A stretch of 64,000 bases of DNA, taken from Clostridia bacterium (lineage in GTDB: Bacteria; Bacillota; Clostridia; Acetivibrionales; STF1-152). The DNA lies in contig JANQLN010000113.1 in assembly GCA_028280575.1 (NCBI GenBank), forward strand, positions 1-64,000, given 5' to 3'. Below the pieces are notes generated by a model. The model was given only the letters and a program-made list of their open reading frames with translations. It did not search any database and was not told the DNA's origin. A program made the position numbers and the translations under genes. This document shows, piece after piece, positions 47,044 through 54,853 of this stretch (the first letter of the stretch is position 1; every line of letters begins with the position of its first letter).

Positions 47044-47646
47044 TCATGTGATGGAAAGAGCCCATAAATAAAGGGATGCAACAGAACCATAGGGTGAATA
47101 CCGCTTTCTATAGTCCTGGAACTTATCCCTGGAAAGCTCTTTTATCCCGTACAAAACCATCATTCCTCTGCGAATGGCCAAATCGTTATAACTTACAACA
47201 TCCGGACGGCACAGGGAAAAAATCAAAAGCATTTCAGCAGTCCAAACACCTACGCCGTAAAGTGAAGAAAGCTCTTTGATAATCTCCTCGTCAGTTAAGC
47301 AATCAAAGGAATTAAAATCAATCCTGCCTGATAATGCGGCCTCTGCAATTCCCATAATATAACATGTTTTTCTTTGAGAAAGGCCGCAGCTTTTAATATT
47401 ATTAAATTCCTCTTTAACTATACGTTGAGGAGTAATATCTCCAAGCATATTACTAAGCCTGTTCCAGACGGCCTGCGCAGCCCTTTTGGATATTTGCTGA
47501 TTTACAATGCTTGATATTAGGGCAACAAATGGGTCAGGAATAATGTCACGTTTTATCATTCCTATCCTGTCAATAGCTGCACCAAGCATTTTATCCCTGT
47601 TTTTTAAATATTCAATCTCTTTTTGTCCATACTTAAAAACCGGCAT
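47044..47646 (-). CDS. HhH-GPD DNA glycosylase (AlkA-like)
   Basis: The 200-residue protein has the helix-hairpin-helix motif SLYGVGVWTAEMLLIF and the catalytic Asp in DVVSYNDLAIRRGM, both diagnostic of the HhH-GPD superfamily. ISSIVNQQISKRAAQAVWNRL fits the 3-methyladenine glycosylase branch. It lacks an iron-sulfur cluster motif. Such enzymes remove alkylated bases in base excision repair. It is a single gene on the minus strand, close behind the FAD oxidoreductase gene. Confidence 0.9.
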   Translation of the reverse strand: MPVFKYGQKEIEYLKNRDKMLGAAIDRIGMIKRDIIPDPFVALISSIVNQQISKRAAQAVWNRLSNMLGDITPQRIVKEEFNNIKSCGLSQRKTCYIMGIAEAALSGRIDFNSFDCLTDEEIIKELSSLYGVGVWTAEMLLIFSLCRPDVVSYNDLAIRRGMMVLYGIKELSRDKFQDYRKRYSPYGSVASLYLWALSIT

Positions 47647-47682
47647 TCTCCTTTTACCCCCTGATCTTATATTAAATATGGC

Positions 47683-48762
47683 TTACTCCTTTTTGAAAAT
47701 TTTGTTTCCAAGCTTCAAAGCCCCGGCTCCATATTTAGCTATATTGATATTCGTATTATAAAAAAGATGCTTTAACCCCGGAAGTGCCATCACTTTCAGC
47801 AAGTTATCGTAGCCTCTGTTACTGAGCCTGTTGAAAGATTTTCTTAATTCATACATTGACAGTTCTTTTTTTATAACATTACTGATTAATGATTCATAAT
47901 CCATACCCTCTACAATCGACTGTGCGGAAAATACTCCCATGCTGATGCTGTTGGTCTGCCCAAATCCTAAAAGCGGGCTTATTGCTCCCCCGGCCGACCC
48001 TACAAAGTATATATTTTTAAATTTATGTGGATACACATACCCGCTAAAATGTTCAACATAAAATTCTTCTAAAATATTATATTCCAATTTTTCAATTTCA
48101 ATAAATTGTTTCCAGTAGTGGTCAATATCAATCTTACTAATATAAGGCACAAACAGCAGTAAAGACGCTTTTTTACTGTCATAGGGGCAAAGATACGCAT
48201 ATCCGCTTTTGCAATACTTTCTGTTTACCCATACAATAAGCTCGGTAGGGTCAAAATCATATTTTACTATAGCTCCTTTTATCCAACCGCTCACTAATTC
48301 ATTCCAGCATTTTAATTTTTTTGTTATATCAGGCCGGCCGTTAGCAACAACGACAAAATCATTCTCTTCTGAAAGAGTTTTAACATCGGGTTTTTGTCCG
48401 AATATTATTCTTGTTTTTTTTAATTTTGAGTATATCTGGCCAATCAACGAATTATATTCTTTACCACGTCTGAAAAAATAACCGAAATTGTCACTTTTTA
48501 AAGTTCTTTTATTATTCGGAAAGTAATGGGTTAACTTTTTTACTACATTTACAGGCTTTATATCCATATGGCACATTTCATTAAAATATACCAGCAAATC
48601 CTTAATTGGCCTATCGGCTATATCCAAATTGGCAGTCACATGAGGTTCCCTGTCGCCAATAAAATCAGTGTCCTCGTATACCAGAGGATTAACGCCGTAA
48701 TATTCTAACTCATGTGCACATGAAAGTCCTGATACTCCGGCACCAATTATAGCTATTTTCAT
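47683..48762 (-). CDS. FAD-dependent oxidoreductase, geranylgeranyl-reductase-like
   Basis: The 359-residue protein begins with a dinucleotide-binding motif IAIIGAGVSGLSCAHELEYYG and carries a second conserved block near the C-terminus, YFVGSAGGAISPLLGFGQTNSISMG, typical of flavoproteins in the geranylgeranyl reductase group. The substrate cannot be deduced. It lies 36 bases before the glycosylase gene, so the two may be co-transcribed. The start follows AGAGG. Confidence 0.8.
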   Translation of the reverse strand: MKIAIIGAGVSGLSCAHELEYYGVNPLVYEDTDFIGDREPHVTANLDIADRPIKDLLVYFNEMCHMDIKPVNVVKKLTHYFPNNKRTLKSDNFGYFFRRGKEYNSLIGQIYSKLKKTRIIFGQKPDVKTLSEENDFVVVANGRPDITKKLKCWNELVSGWIKGAIVKYDFDPTELIVWVNRKYCKSGYAYLCPYDSKKASLLLFVPYISKIDIDHYWKQFIEIEKLEYNILEEFYVEHFSGYVYPHKFKNIYFVGSAGGAISPLLGFGQTNSISMGVFSAQSIVEGMDYESLISNVIKKELSMYELRKSFNRLSNRGYDNLLKVMALPGLKHLFYNTNINIAKYGAGALKLGNKIFKKE

Positions 48763-48973
48763 TATTTATACCTCTGTCTTTTTAAAATTCTCTAAGCAGT
48801 ACTACAGCAAAAGTTAATCAGCAATGCTATTAGCTGTTGATTTTCAACATTAATAATAAAACCTTTCACTATGGTTATTTTTAAATATTTTATCTGTTTT
48901 TATTCATTTTTCAAAGTTCATCTTAGGAAACAATTCGACATATACATTAGAAATCCTTCTCTTAAATTATGGA

Positions 48974-49429
48974 TTAGCTGCACTTTTTGCTGACATACCT
49001 GTTTAAAATATATATCCAGGAATAAGTTACAATATAGGTGACTATAGACCATGGAAATATTATCCATCCGGTTAAAACTATGGTTTTGCTCAAAATTGTT
49101 ACATATTCAAAAAGCATCATGAAAACTATCCAGACCAATGTATATAATAGAATTTTTCTCCTGTTTTCGGGTAAATAGGTAATGTATAATATATTTAGAA
49201 GAGGATATAAAAAAACTGCTCCCAAAACCATGTATAAATTTGATACGTCATTATTGATATAATGAAATAAATCCAGCTCACAACCAAGAATATTATCAAA
49301 TACAAGGGAATAGCCAACTGTAGTCAGGCCTATTATAAGACCGTTTATGGCAAATCCCTTTATTTTTATTATTACTGCAAACACAATCATAATAACAGCT
49401 ATGCTTAAGTAAAAAACTAAATAATTCAT
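48974..49429 (-). CDS. CBO0543-family multi-pass membrane protein
   Basis: The 151-residue protein has about five hydrophobic segments and the family's conserved central signature (LDLFHYINNDVSNLYMVLGAVFLYPLLNILYI). The family is named after a Clostridium botulinum protein, is common in spore-forming Firmicutes and has no assigned function. It is followed by the FAD oxidoreductase gene and is divergent from the DUF72 gene, with a 90-base shared spacer. Confidence 0.88.
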   Translation of the reverse strand: MNYLVFYLSIAVIMIVFAVIIKIKGFAINGLIIGLTTVGYSLVFDNILGCELDLFHYINNDVSNLYMVLGAVFLYPLLNILYITYLPENRRKILLYTLVWIVFMMLFEYVTILSKTIVLTGWIIFPWSIVTYIVTYSWIYILNRYVSKKCS

Positions 49430-49519
49430 GAAATTAGTATTTGTAATAATAATAAAATTATTAGAATATTTTTATATCATTATATAATTGTGTTAAAATA
49501 AACTCAAAGGGAAAAGAGG

Positions 49520-50302
49520 ATGGGCGTATTGATTAATATAGGAACTGCAGGTTATTCATATAAGGACTGGATTGGACCTTTCTATCCTGAAGGAATAAAA
49601 CCGGGAGATATGCTGGAGTACTACTCAAATCACTTCAGCTTTGTAGAAGTTAATTCTTCATATTACCACATGCCCAGGCTAAGGCTGTTTGAAGGTATGG
49701 ACACAAAGACACCCGATGATTTCAAGTTTGCCGTAAAGCTTTTCAAAGGATTTACACATGAGAAGAATATGGACAGGGAGAATGCAAACAAATTCCTATA
49801 CTCTCTGCAGCCGATAGTCCGTTCAGGGAAATTTCTTTGCCTGCTTATCCAATTTCCGTATTCGTTCCATTTCAACCAGAATAATATGGACTATCTAAAA
49901 ACCTTAAGGGACTGGTTTGAAGATACACAAATAAACGTGGAATTCAGAAACAGGAAATGGATTAATGAACGTACAATAGAATTACTGAAAAAGGAAAATC
50001 TAGGGTTTGTGTGTGTAGATGAACCTGATATAAAAGGGCTTGTAGGAAAAGTTGCTGTTTCAACTACAAATCTTGCTTATGTGAGAATGCATGGGAAAAA
50101 CAGGAAAGCATGGTATAACGGCAAAGGAAATGAAAGGTATGATTACATGTATTCCAGGGAGGAGCTTTTTGATTGGCTACCAAGAGTAAGGGAACTGGAT
50201 ATGTCTTCAGGCTATACGGTAATCTCATTCAATAATCATCCAATAGGAAAGGCCATTGAGAGCGCAAGAATTATGAGAGAGTTATTAACAACTTTTATAT
50301 GA
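49520..50302 (+). CDS. DUF72 domain protein
   Basis: The 260-residue protein matches DUF72, a TIM-barrel family without an agreed function: INIGTAGYSYKDWIGPFYPEG at the start, YSNHFSFVEVNSSYYHMPR, DFKFAVKLFKGFTH, and YVRMHGKNRKAWYNGKGNERYDYMYS near the C-terminus. ATG at 49520 follows AAAGGG by 8 bases. It is divergent from the CBO0543 gene. Immediately after its stop the sequence is coding-like debris. No role is claimed. Confidence 0.9.
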   Translation: MGVLINIGTAGYSYKDWIGPFYPEGIKPGDMLEYYSNHFSFVEVNSSYYHMPRLRLFEGMDTKTPDDFKFAVKLFKGFTHEKNMDRENANKFLYSLQPIVRSGKFLCLLIQFPYSFHFNQNNMDYLKTLRDWFEDTQINVEFRNRKWINERTIELLKKENLGFVCVDEPDIKGLVGKVAVSTTNLAYVRMHGKNRKAWYNGKGNERYDYMYSREELFDWLPRVRELDMSSGYTVISFNNHPIGKAIESARIMRELLTTFI

Positions 50303-50560
50303 CTGTAGCTGTGGCAATACATGAACGGATAACAAAGGACAATGAGTCAGAATGCACTGTAATTGCAGTTGATGCACTTAAGCAAATGTAGGAAGAACAT
50401 CCATGAGGCTAACCAGTCCTTTTGACTGTACATTTTCTCCATATCTGGTATTGGAAATGTTTGCAATACTCATTTATCTTCTTTCTCCAGTTTTTTCATA
50501 TCTGCAATTGCATGAAACTCATGTAATGTAGTATCTTATAAATAGATTTATAAATTGTTT
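50299..50560. other. Possible coding debris after the DUF72 gene
   Basis: On the plus strand a 30-codon frame (50299-50391) reads AVAIHERITKDNESECTVIAVD and stops. On the minus strand a short frame ending near 50479 reads TTLHEFHAIADMKKLEKEDK with its stop. Neither has a clear ribosome binding site and I recognise no family. Their protein-like composition suggests the remains of one or two genes; chance is possible. No intact gene is seen between 50303 and 50748. Confidence 0.3.
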
Positions 50561-50598
50561 ATATTAATCAAACCTCTGAACATTTTTGACCTTGACCA

Positions 50599-50645
50599 GC
50601 ATATTATCCTGAAGAATACCCCGCATCATCACCGCTAATCTAAGT
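50599..50645 (-). pseudogene. Short fragment resembling ppdK
   Basis: About 42 bases here resemble the ppdK coding region at 2645-2689, including CCGCATCATCAC exactly, and translate on the minus strand to a DDAG core like ppdK's SRDDAGRFLEE. Several gaps and mismatches are present. It would be a small duplicated and decayed piece, or chance similarity helped by biased composition. Confidence 0.35.
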
Positions 50646-50748
50646 AGAAGCTGCTCAAAATAAATCTGTTGCAAAACAAACACTTATGACACAGTTTGAA
50701 TTACTAATGAATATAAAAAACCTCTTGATTATTCTGGGGATTTTTGCT

Positions 50749-50823
50749 TGGAGCCGGTGATGGGAATCGAACCCATGGTCTGCTCATTACGAGTGAGCTG
50801 TTCTGCCTCTGAGCCACACCGGC
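50749..50823 (-). tRNA. tRNA-Thr (anticodon CGT)
   Basis: The minus strand folds into a tRNA: acceptor stem GCCGGTG with CACCGGC, D-arm from GCTC, anticodon stem GCTCA/TGAGC with the 7-base loop CTCGTAA giving anticodon CGT, and a T-arm with GGGTTCGATTCCC. The discriminator T is followed by an encoded CCA. It reads ACG threonine codons. It is a lone tRNA gene with its own promoter. Confidence 0.97.
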
Positions 50824-50843
50824 ACAAACTTTTCATGCACCCT

Positions 50844-50872
50844 ATTATACCAGTGATTTTAAGGGTTATCAA
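50844..50872 (-). promoter_or_regulatory. Sigma-A promoter of tRNA-Thr
   Basis: On the minus strand TTGATA (50867-50872) and TATAAT (50844-50849) are 17 bases apart, about 20 bases before the tRNA. It lies back to back with the TetR promoter. Confidence 0.85.
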
Positions 50873-50893
50873 TAATGGAGGTAAAAAAAATAA

Positions 50894-50938
50894 TTGACAA
50901 AAGCAATTTTATGATATATTATTAACCTGACCAGTCAG
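50894..50938 (+). promoter_or_regulatory. Promoter and operator of the TetR-ABC operon
   Basis: TTGACA (50894-50899) and TATTAT (50917-50922) are 17 bases apart. The start region contains the palindrome CTGAC-CA-GTCAG (50927-50938), a typical TetR-family half-site arrangement placed for autorepression. This suggests that the TetR protein represses itself and the exporter. Confidence 0.8.
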
Positions 50939-50954
50939 TTTAGGAGGGTGTATT

Positions 50955-51530
50955 ATGAGTAGAGAAAAAATTATTAGAGGGGGAATTGGGGAATTCTCTG
51001 AAAATGGTTATTTTAAGGCAAGCATGGATAATATAGCGAAGAGGTCAAATGTGGCAAAAGGAACATTATATTATCATTTTAAAAGCAAGTCTCTCCTTTT
51101 TAAAGCAATATTGACGGAAGGAATTGAATTTATAACCAAAGAAGTCCGGAATACTTTGAAGGAAAACATACCACCAAAAACACAAATAGAAAAAATTATT
51201 GAAAGACAGATTGATTTATATTTGGAGTATAAAGAACTTTCAAAGCTTTTTTTTAATGAAATATCAAATGGTATAGACGAAGAAACACTGAGTGAAGTAA
51301 AATGCCTTAAAGCCAAATATGTCTCTTTTCTTTCAAAGCAACTGGAAGAAGGAAATGAATGGGGACACATAAAAAATATTAATTTTGAAATCACTGCATG
51401 TGGAATTATCGGCTATATTGATTCCATATGCAGTTTGTATTTGGAAAATGAGGATAAATACAATAAGCATGAACTTGTTGATTCTATAATGCGGTTAATA
51501 GAAAATATAATGGTGGAGAATGAAAAATGA
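50955..51530 (+). CDS. TetR-family transcriptional regulator
   Basis: The 191-residue protein has an N-terminal TetR helix-turn-helix (GYFKASMDNIAKRSNVAKGTLYYHFKSKSLLFKAI, about residues 18-52), followed by a ligand-binding helical domain. The start follows AGGAGGG. It overlaps the exporter gene by four bases (ATGA), so it should control that gene and its own promoter. The ligand is probably a drug or toxic compound carried by the exporter, but this is inferred from the arrangement. Confidence 0.92.
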   Translation: MSREKIIRGGIGEFSENGYFKASMDNIAKRSNVAKGTLYYHFKSKSLLFKAILTEGIEFITKEVRNTLKENIPPKTQIEKIIERQIDLYLEYKELSKLFFNEISNGIDEETLSEVKCLKAKYVSFLSKQLEEGNEWGHIKNINFEITACGIIGYIDSICSLYLENEDKYNKHELVDSIMRLIENIMVENEK

Positions 51531-53245
51531 AACGGATATTAATTCATTTGAAACCTTATACAAGAGAATTATTACTAAGCCAGGTTTTTATGATAATTTC
51601 AACTGTTTCCGGACTTATGTTTCCCTGGCTGTTAAGAAATTTTTTTAATAATTTATTGACAAATGAGGATTATAATAAACTCCCGGTACTAACCGGCAGT
51701 TTATTAATGCTTTTTATCGTATCTCATTTTTTTAATTTTTTAAAGGAAGTCAGGCTTGGAATCCTTGGTGAAAAAATTGTAAAGAATATTAGAATCAGTG
51801 TTTATGAAAAATTACAGAAACTATCCATTGGTTTTTATTCCAAACAAAAATCCGGGGATATCATTTCAAGATTAACAAATGACATAAATCTTTTTCAGAT
51901 GGCTCTTTCAAGTGGATTCACACATTTTTTAAGGCAGTTTATATCATTGGCTTTTATAATATTTATGCTGGTGAAAATTGATATACCGCTAACCCTGCTG
52001 GCATTTTCAATGTTTCCTCTTATAGTGGTAATTTCAAAAAAAATGGGAAGTATGACCAGGGAAGTTTCAAAAAAAATGCAAAAAAAGCTTGGGGATTTGA
52101 CCTCGTTTACAAGTGAGAGCATACTGGGTATAAATATTATAAAAACTTTTGTACTGGAAAAAACAGTAAATAGAATGTATAAGGAAGAAAATGAAAAGCT
52201 TTTTGGACACTCTGTTAAAAATATTAAAATCAGAGCAAAATCAAATCTTATAATCGGATTTTTGACTTCATTGCAACTCCTTTCTTTAATCGGTTTTGGC
52301 GGGTATAGAGTATTTTCTGGTAACATAAGCGCAGGAGATTTTATAGCTTTTTTACTTTATATTGATATGGTCATGGGTCCTGTTTCCATGCTGTCAAACT
52401 TTTATATGGATGTTCAAAAATCAATGGCTGCCATAAACAGGATATTTGAAGTACTGTCATCGGATGAGGAAGTAAAAGACAGGGAAAAAGCAATTGTTTT
52501 GGATAAGGTATCAGGAGACATTAATTTTAAAAAAGTATTTTTCTCTTATGGAAAAGGCGGCTGTATATTGGAAAATGCAAGCATGACAATTAAATCAGGA
52601 GAAAAAGCTGCCCTGGTTGGCAAAAGCGGCGCGGGTAAATCTACAATAATAAATCTGATACCAAGGTTTTTTGAGTTAAATAACGGAGATATACTTATTG
52701 ACGGGATAAGCATAAAGAATATAAAAGTCAAATCATTAAGGAGCAATATTGCTATTGTTCCCCAGGATACAAATCTATTTGGTATAAGCATTAAAGACAA
52801 TATCCTTTGCGGCAATCCCGGCGCAAGTTTTGAAATGGTTATTGAAGCTTCAAAAAAAGCAAATGCACATGAGTTTATACAGGCTTTTGAATATAAATAC
52901 AATACAGTTGTAGGAGAAAGAGGTGTAACTCTTTCCGGAGGACAAAGACAAAGAATTGCAATAGCAAGGGCTTTTTTAAAAAACCCTCCCATACTCCTTT
53001 TGGATGAAGCAACCTCCTCACTTGATACTTATTCAGAGATGAAGGTAGTCACGGCATTAAATAAATTAATGAAAGGCAGGACAACAATAATGATTGCCCA
53101 CAGATTGTCAACAGTTATTGATTTTGACTGTATTTATGTTGTAGATAAAGGAAAAATTATTGGCAAAGGTAAACATGAGGAACTTCTTCACACATGTAAA
53201 TATTACAAGGATCTTTATTTCAATCAGTATAAAAAAGCATTATAA
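51527..53245 (+). CDS. ABC exporter with fused membrane and ATPase domains
   Basis: The 572-residue protein is an MsbA/LmrA-like half-transporter. Six transmembrane segments (about residues 15-300) precede an ATPase domain with Walker A GKSGAGKST, the Q-loop, signature LSGGQRQRIAIARA and Walker B ILLLDEATSSLD with the catalytic glutamate present, then the switch His in IAHRLST. A homodimer with two active sites is expected. Substrate unknown; a drug or lipid exporter is likely. It is co-transcribed with the TetR gene. Confidence 0.95.
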   Translation: MKRILIHLKPYTRELLLSQVFMIISTVSGLMFPWLLRNFFNNLLTNEDYNKLPVLTGSLLMLFIVSHFFNFLKEVRLGILGEKIVKNIRISVYEKLQKLSIGFYSKQKSGDIISRLTNDINLFQMALSSGFTHFLRQFISLAFIIFMLVKIDIPLTLLAFSMFPLIVVISKKMGSMTREVSKKMQKKLGDLTSFTSESILGINIIKTFVLEKTVNRMYKEENEKLFGHSVKNIKIRAKSNLIIGFLTSLQLLSLIGFGGYRVFSGNISAGDFIAFLLYIDMVMGPVSMLSNFYMDVQKSMAAINRIFEVLSSDEEVKDREKAIVLDKVSGDINFKKVFFSYGKGGCILENASMTIKSGEKAALVGKSGAGKSTIINLIPRFFELNNGDILIDGISIKNIKVKSLRSNIAIVPQDTNLFGISIKDNILCGNPGASFEMVIEASKKANAHEFIQAFEYKYNTVVGERGVTLSGGQRQRIAIARAFLKNPPILLLDEATSSLDTYSEMKVVTALNKLMKGRTTIMIAHRLSTVIDFDCIYVVDKGKIIGKGKHEELLHTCKYYKDLYFNQYKKAL

Positions 53246-53264
53246 CATTTATCTATTGTCGAAA

Positions 53265-53939
53265 TCACGTAATTCCCAGGAGTCCTTCCTGGGCAAAACT
53301 ATAGTATCGGGAGCCTGCTACAATTATATGGTCAATTACATTTATTTGGATTGCACCCAGGGCATTAACAATATTTTCAGTTACTTTAATATCTGCAAGA
53401 GAAGCTTTTAAAGAGCCTCCCGGGTGGTTATGTGCAAGAATTACGGTATTTGCCTTATGCCTCAGTGCTGTTTCAACTATAAGTCTGGGATAGACCGGTG
53501 CTTCATTTATGGTTCCTTCATGGACAAGGGCAGGAAATAATACTTTGTTCTGCGAATCAAGACATATCACATAAAAGGCTTCATAAGCCCTGCCGGCAAA
53601 CAGAGAGACAGAATATTCTCCTGCCTGGGAAGATGAATTTAGTGCAGGTCTGCTTCCCCATCTGTCTTTAAAATACCTTCTTGAAATAGAAGGCATTAGA
53701 GACAGAAGAACTGCCGTGTTCTTAGAGATACCATTTACCTTTATTATATCATTTGGATCCGACTCCATAACCCCCGACAAAGATCCATACCTTTTTAAAA
53801 GCTTGTGGGCCATTTCATTTGTATCTTTTCTTGGTATTGAATAAAAAAGGAGCAACTCCAATATCTGATGATCTTCAAAAGAATCCAGTCCCTCCGTCAG
53901 AAATCTATTTTTGACTCTTTCCCTGTGTCCTTCATGCAT
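53265..53939 (-). CDS. radC: RadC-like JAB-domain protein
   Basis: The 224-residue protein has an N-terminal helix-hairpin-helix region (ILELLLFYSIPRKDTNEMAHKLLKRYGSL) and a C-terminal JAMM metalloprotease-like domain with the motif HNHPGGSLKASLADI (His-x-His, Ser and Asp). The family was once linked to DNA repair, but that role is doubtful and its substrate is unknown. ATG at 53939 (MHEGHRER) follows AAAGGTGG; an earlier in-frame GTG lies within this site. It converges with the ABC exporter gene, only 19 bases apart. Confidence 0.92.
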   Translation of the reverse strand: MHEGHRERVKNRFLTEGLDSFEDHQILELLLFYSIPRKDTNEMAHKLLKRYGSLSGVMESDPNDIIKVNGISKNTAVLLSLMPSISRRYFKDRWGSRPALNSSSQAGEYSVSLFAGRAYEAFYVICLDSQNKVLFPALVHEGTINEAPVYPRLIVETALRHKANTVILAHNHPGGSLKASLADIKVTENIVNALGAIQINVIDHIIVAGSRYYSFAQEGLLGIT

Positions 53940-54259
53940 AAAAGCCACCTTTTCTCCTAGTAAATAATAATGAAACCCTGCTGTCAGAAAATATCCTGAT
54001 AACCGTTTTGTTTTCTATTTCTTAACTATATAATTATTCTACACATAATTGGTATTTCCTTCATAATTGCCAGCATTTTTAATAAATTTGTAGAATAATG
54101 AAAAATATATTTAAAAGCTTTAAAATGAAAGTACTTCATTGAGTCTTGACTCCGAAGGATATGGAAGTGACAATATGACAGCGCTTTGTCCCGCTCCGGC
54201 AATATTTAACTCAAACCAGCGGGGGACCTGAATCAATAATACTTATATCTATTTTAAAC

Positions 54260-54667
54260 TCATACTATTTTTAAATGGTCTTCAATTTTTTTGACTCTTT
54301 TTTGCAATCTTTCAATATCAACATCTAAACCCTTATGCAGGTACCCCCTTATTTCTTTTATATCTTTACCCATGATTAAATGGCCTTTTTCAAGTCTTTC
54401 CTGTCCTTCTTCAAGTTTTGTCTGTCTTGCTTCAAGTCTTTCCTGTCCTTCTTCAAGCTTTGTCTGTCTTGCTTCAAGCTTTGTCTGTCTTGCTTCAAGC
54501 TTTGACTGTCCTTCTTCAAGTCTTGATATTGCTGTTCCTAACTTTGACTGCCCTGCTTCCAGTTTCGACTGTCCCGTTTCAAGTCTTGATATTGCTGTTT
54601 CTAGTTTTGACTGACCTGCCACAAGTTTCTTATTTTCTTCTAAAATCAGCCTTAGTATATCCTCCAT
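54260..54667 (-). CDS. Coiled-coil protein built on heptad repeats (135 aa)
   Basis: The protein is almost entirely heptad repeats of the form x-Q-x-K/R-L-E-x (GQSKLETA, GQERLEAR, RQTKLEEG), about 11 units between residues 20 and 100, so a long parallel coiled coil is expected. The DNA shows 21-base tandem repeats. The C-terminus (DIKEIRGYLHKGLDVDIERLQKRVKKIEDHLKIV) is also helical. It has no signal peptide. ATG at 54667 has AGGAGG upstream. Function unknown; it may act as a scaffold. The 320-base space before it (53940-54259) holds no gene that I can see. Confidence 0.75.
   Translation of the reverse strand: MEDILRLILEENKKLVAGQSKLETAISRLETGQSKLEAGQSKLGTAISRLEEGQSKLEARQTKLEARQTKLEEGQERLEARQTKLEEGQERLEKGHLIMGKDIKEIRGYLHKGLDVDIERLQKRVKKIEDHLKIV
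54378..54621. repeat. 21-base tandem repeats within the coiled-coil gene
   Basis: The plus strand shows repeats of CTTCAAG-C/T-TTTG/C-TCTGTC/CCTGTC, each 21 bases and thus one heptad, across about 11 units. Two unit types alternate (GQSKLE-type and RQTKLE/GQERLE-type). Such repeats can gain or lose units by slippage. Confidence 0.85.
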
Positions 54668-54853
54668 TTTCACCCTCCTAAATTATAGAAGATTGTATCA
54701 CTTGTTTTACATTGTGCTGTCTTTAGCATTATATATTATCTTTCAAATACTATTATATCATTTCCAAAATTATACTACAACGAACACTTTGTAAAATATT
54801 AATGCTATTCCTTGTCATAATTAAGTTCTTTTGCATATTATTTATAAAAAGTA

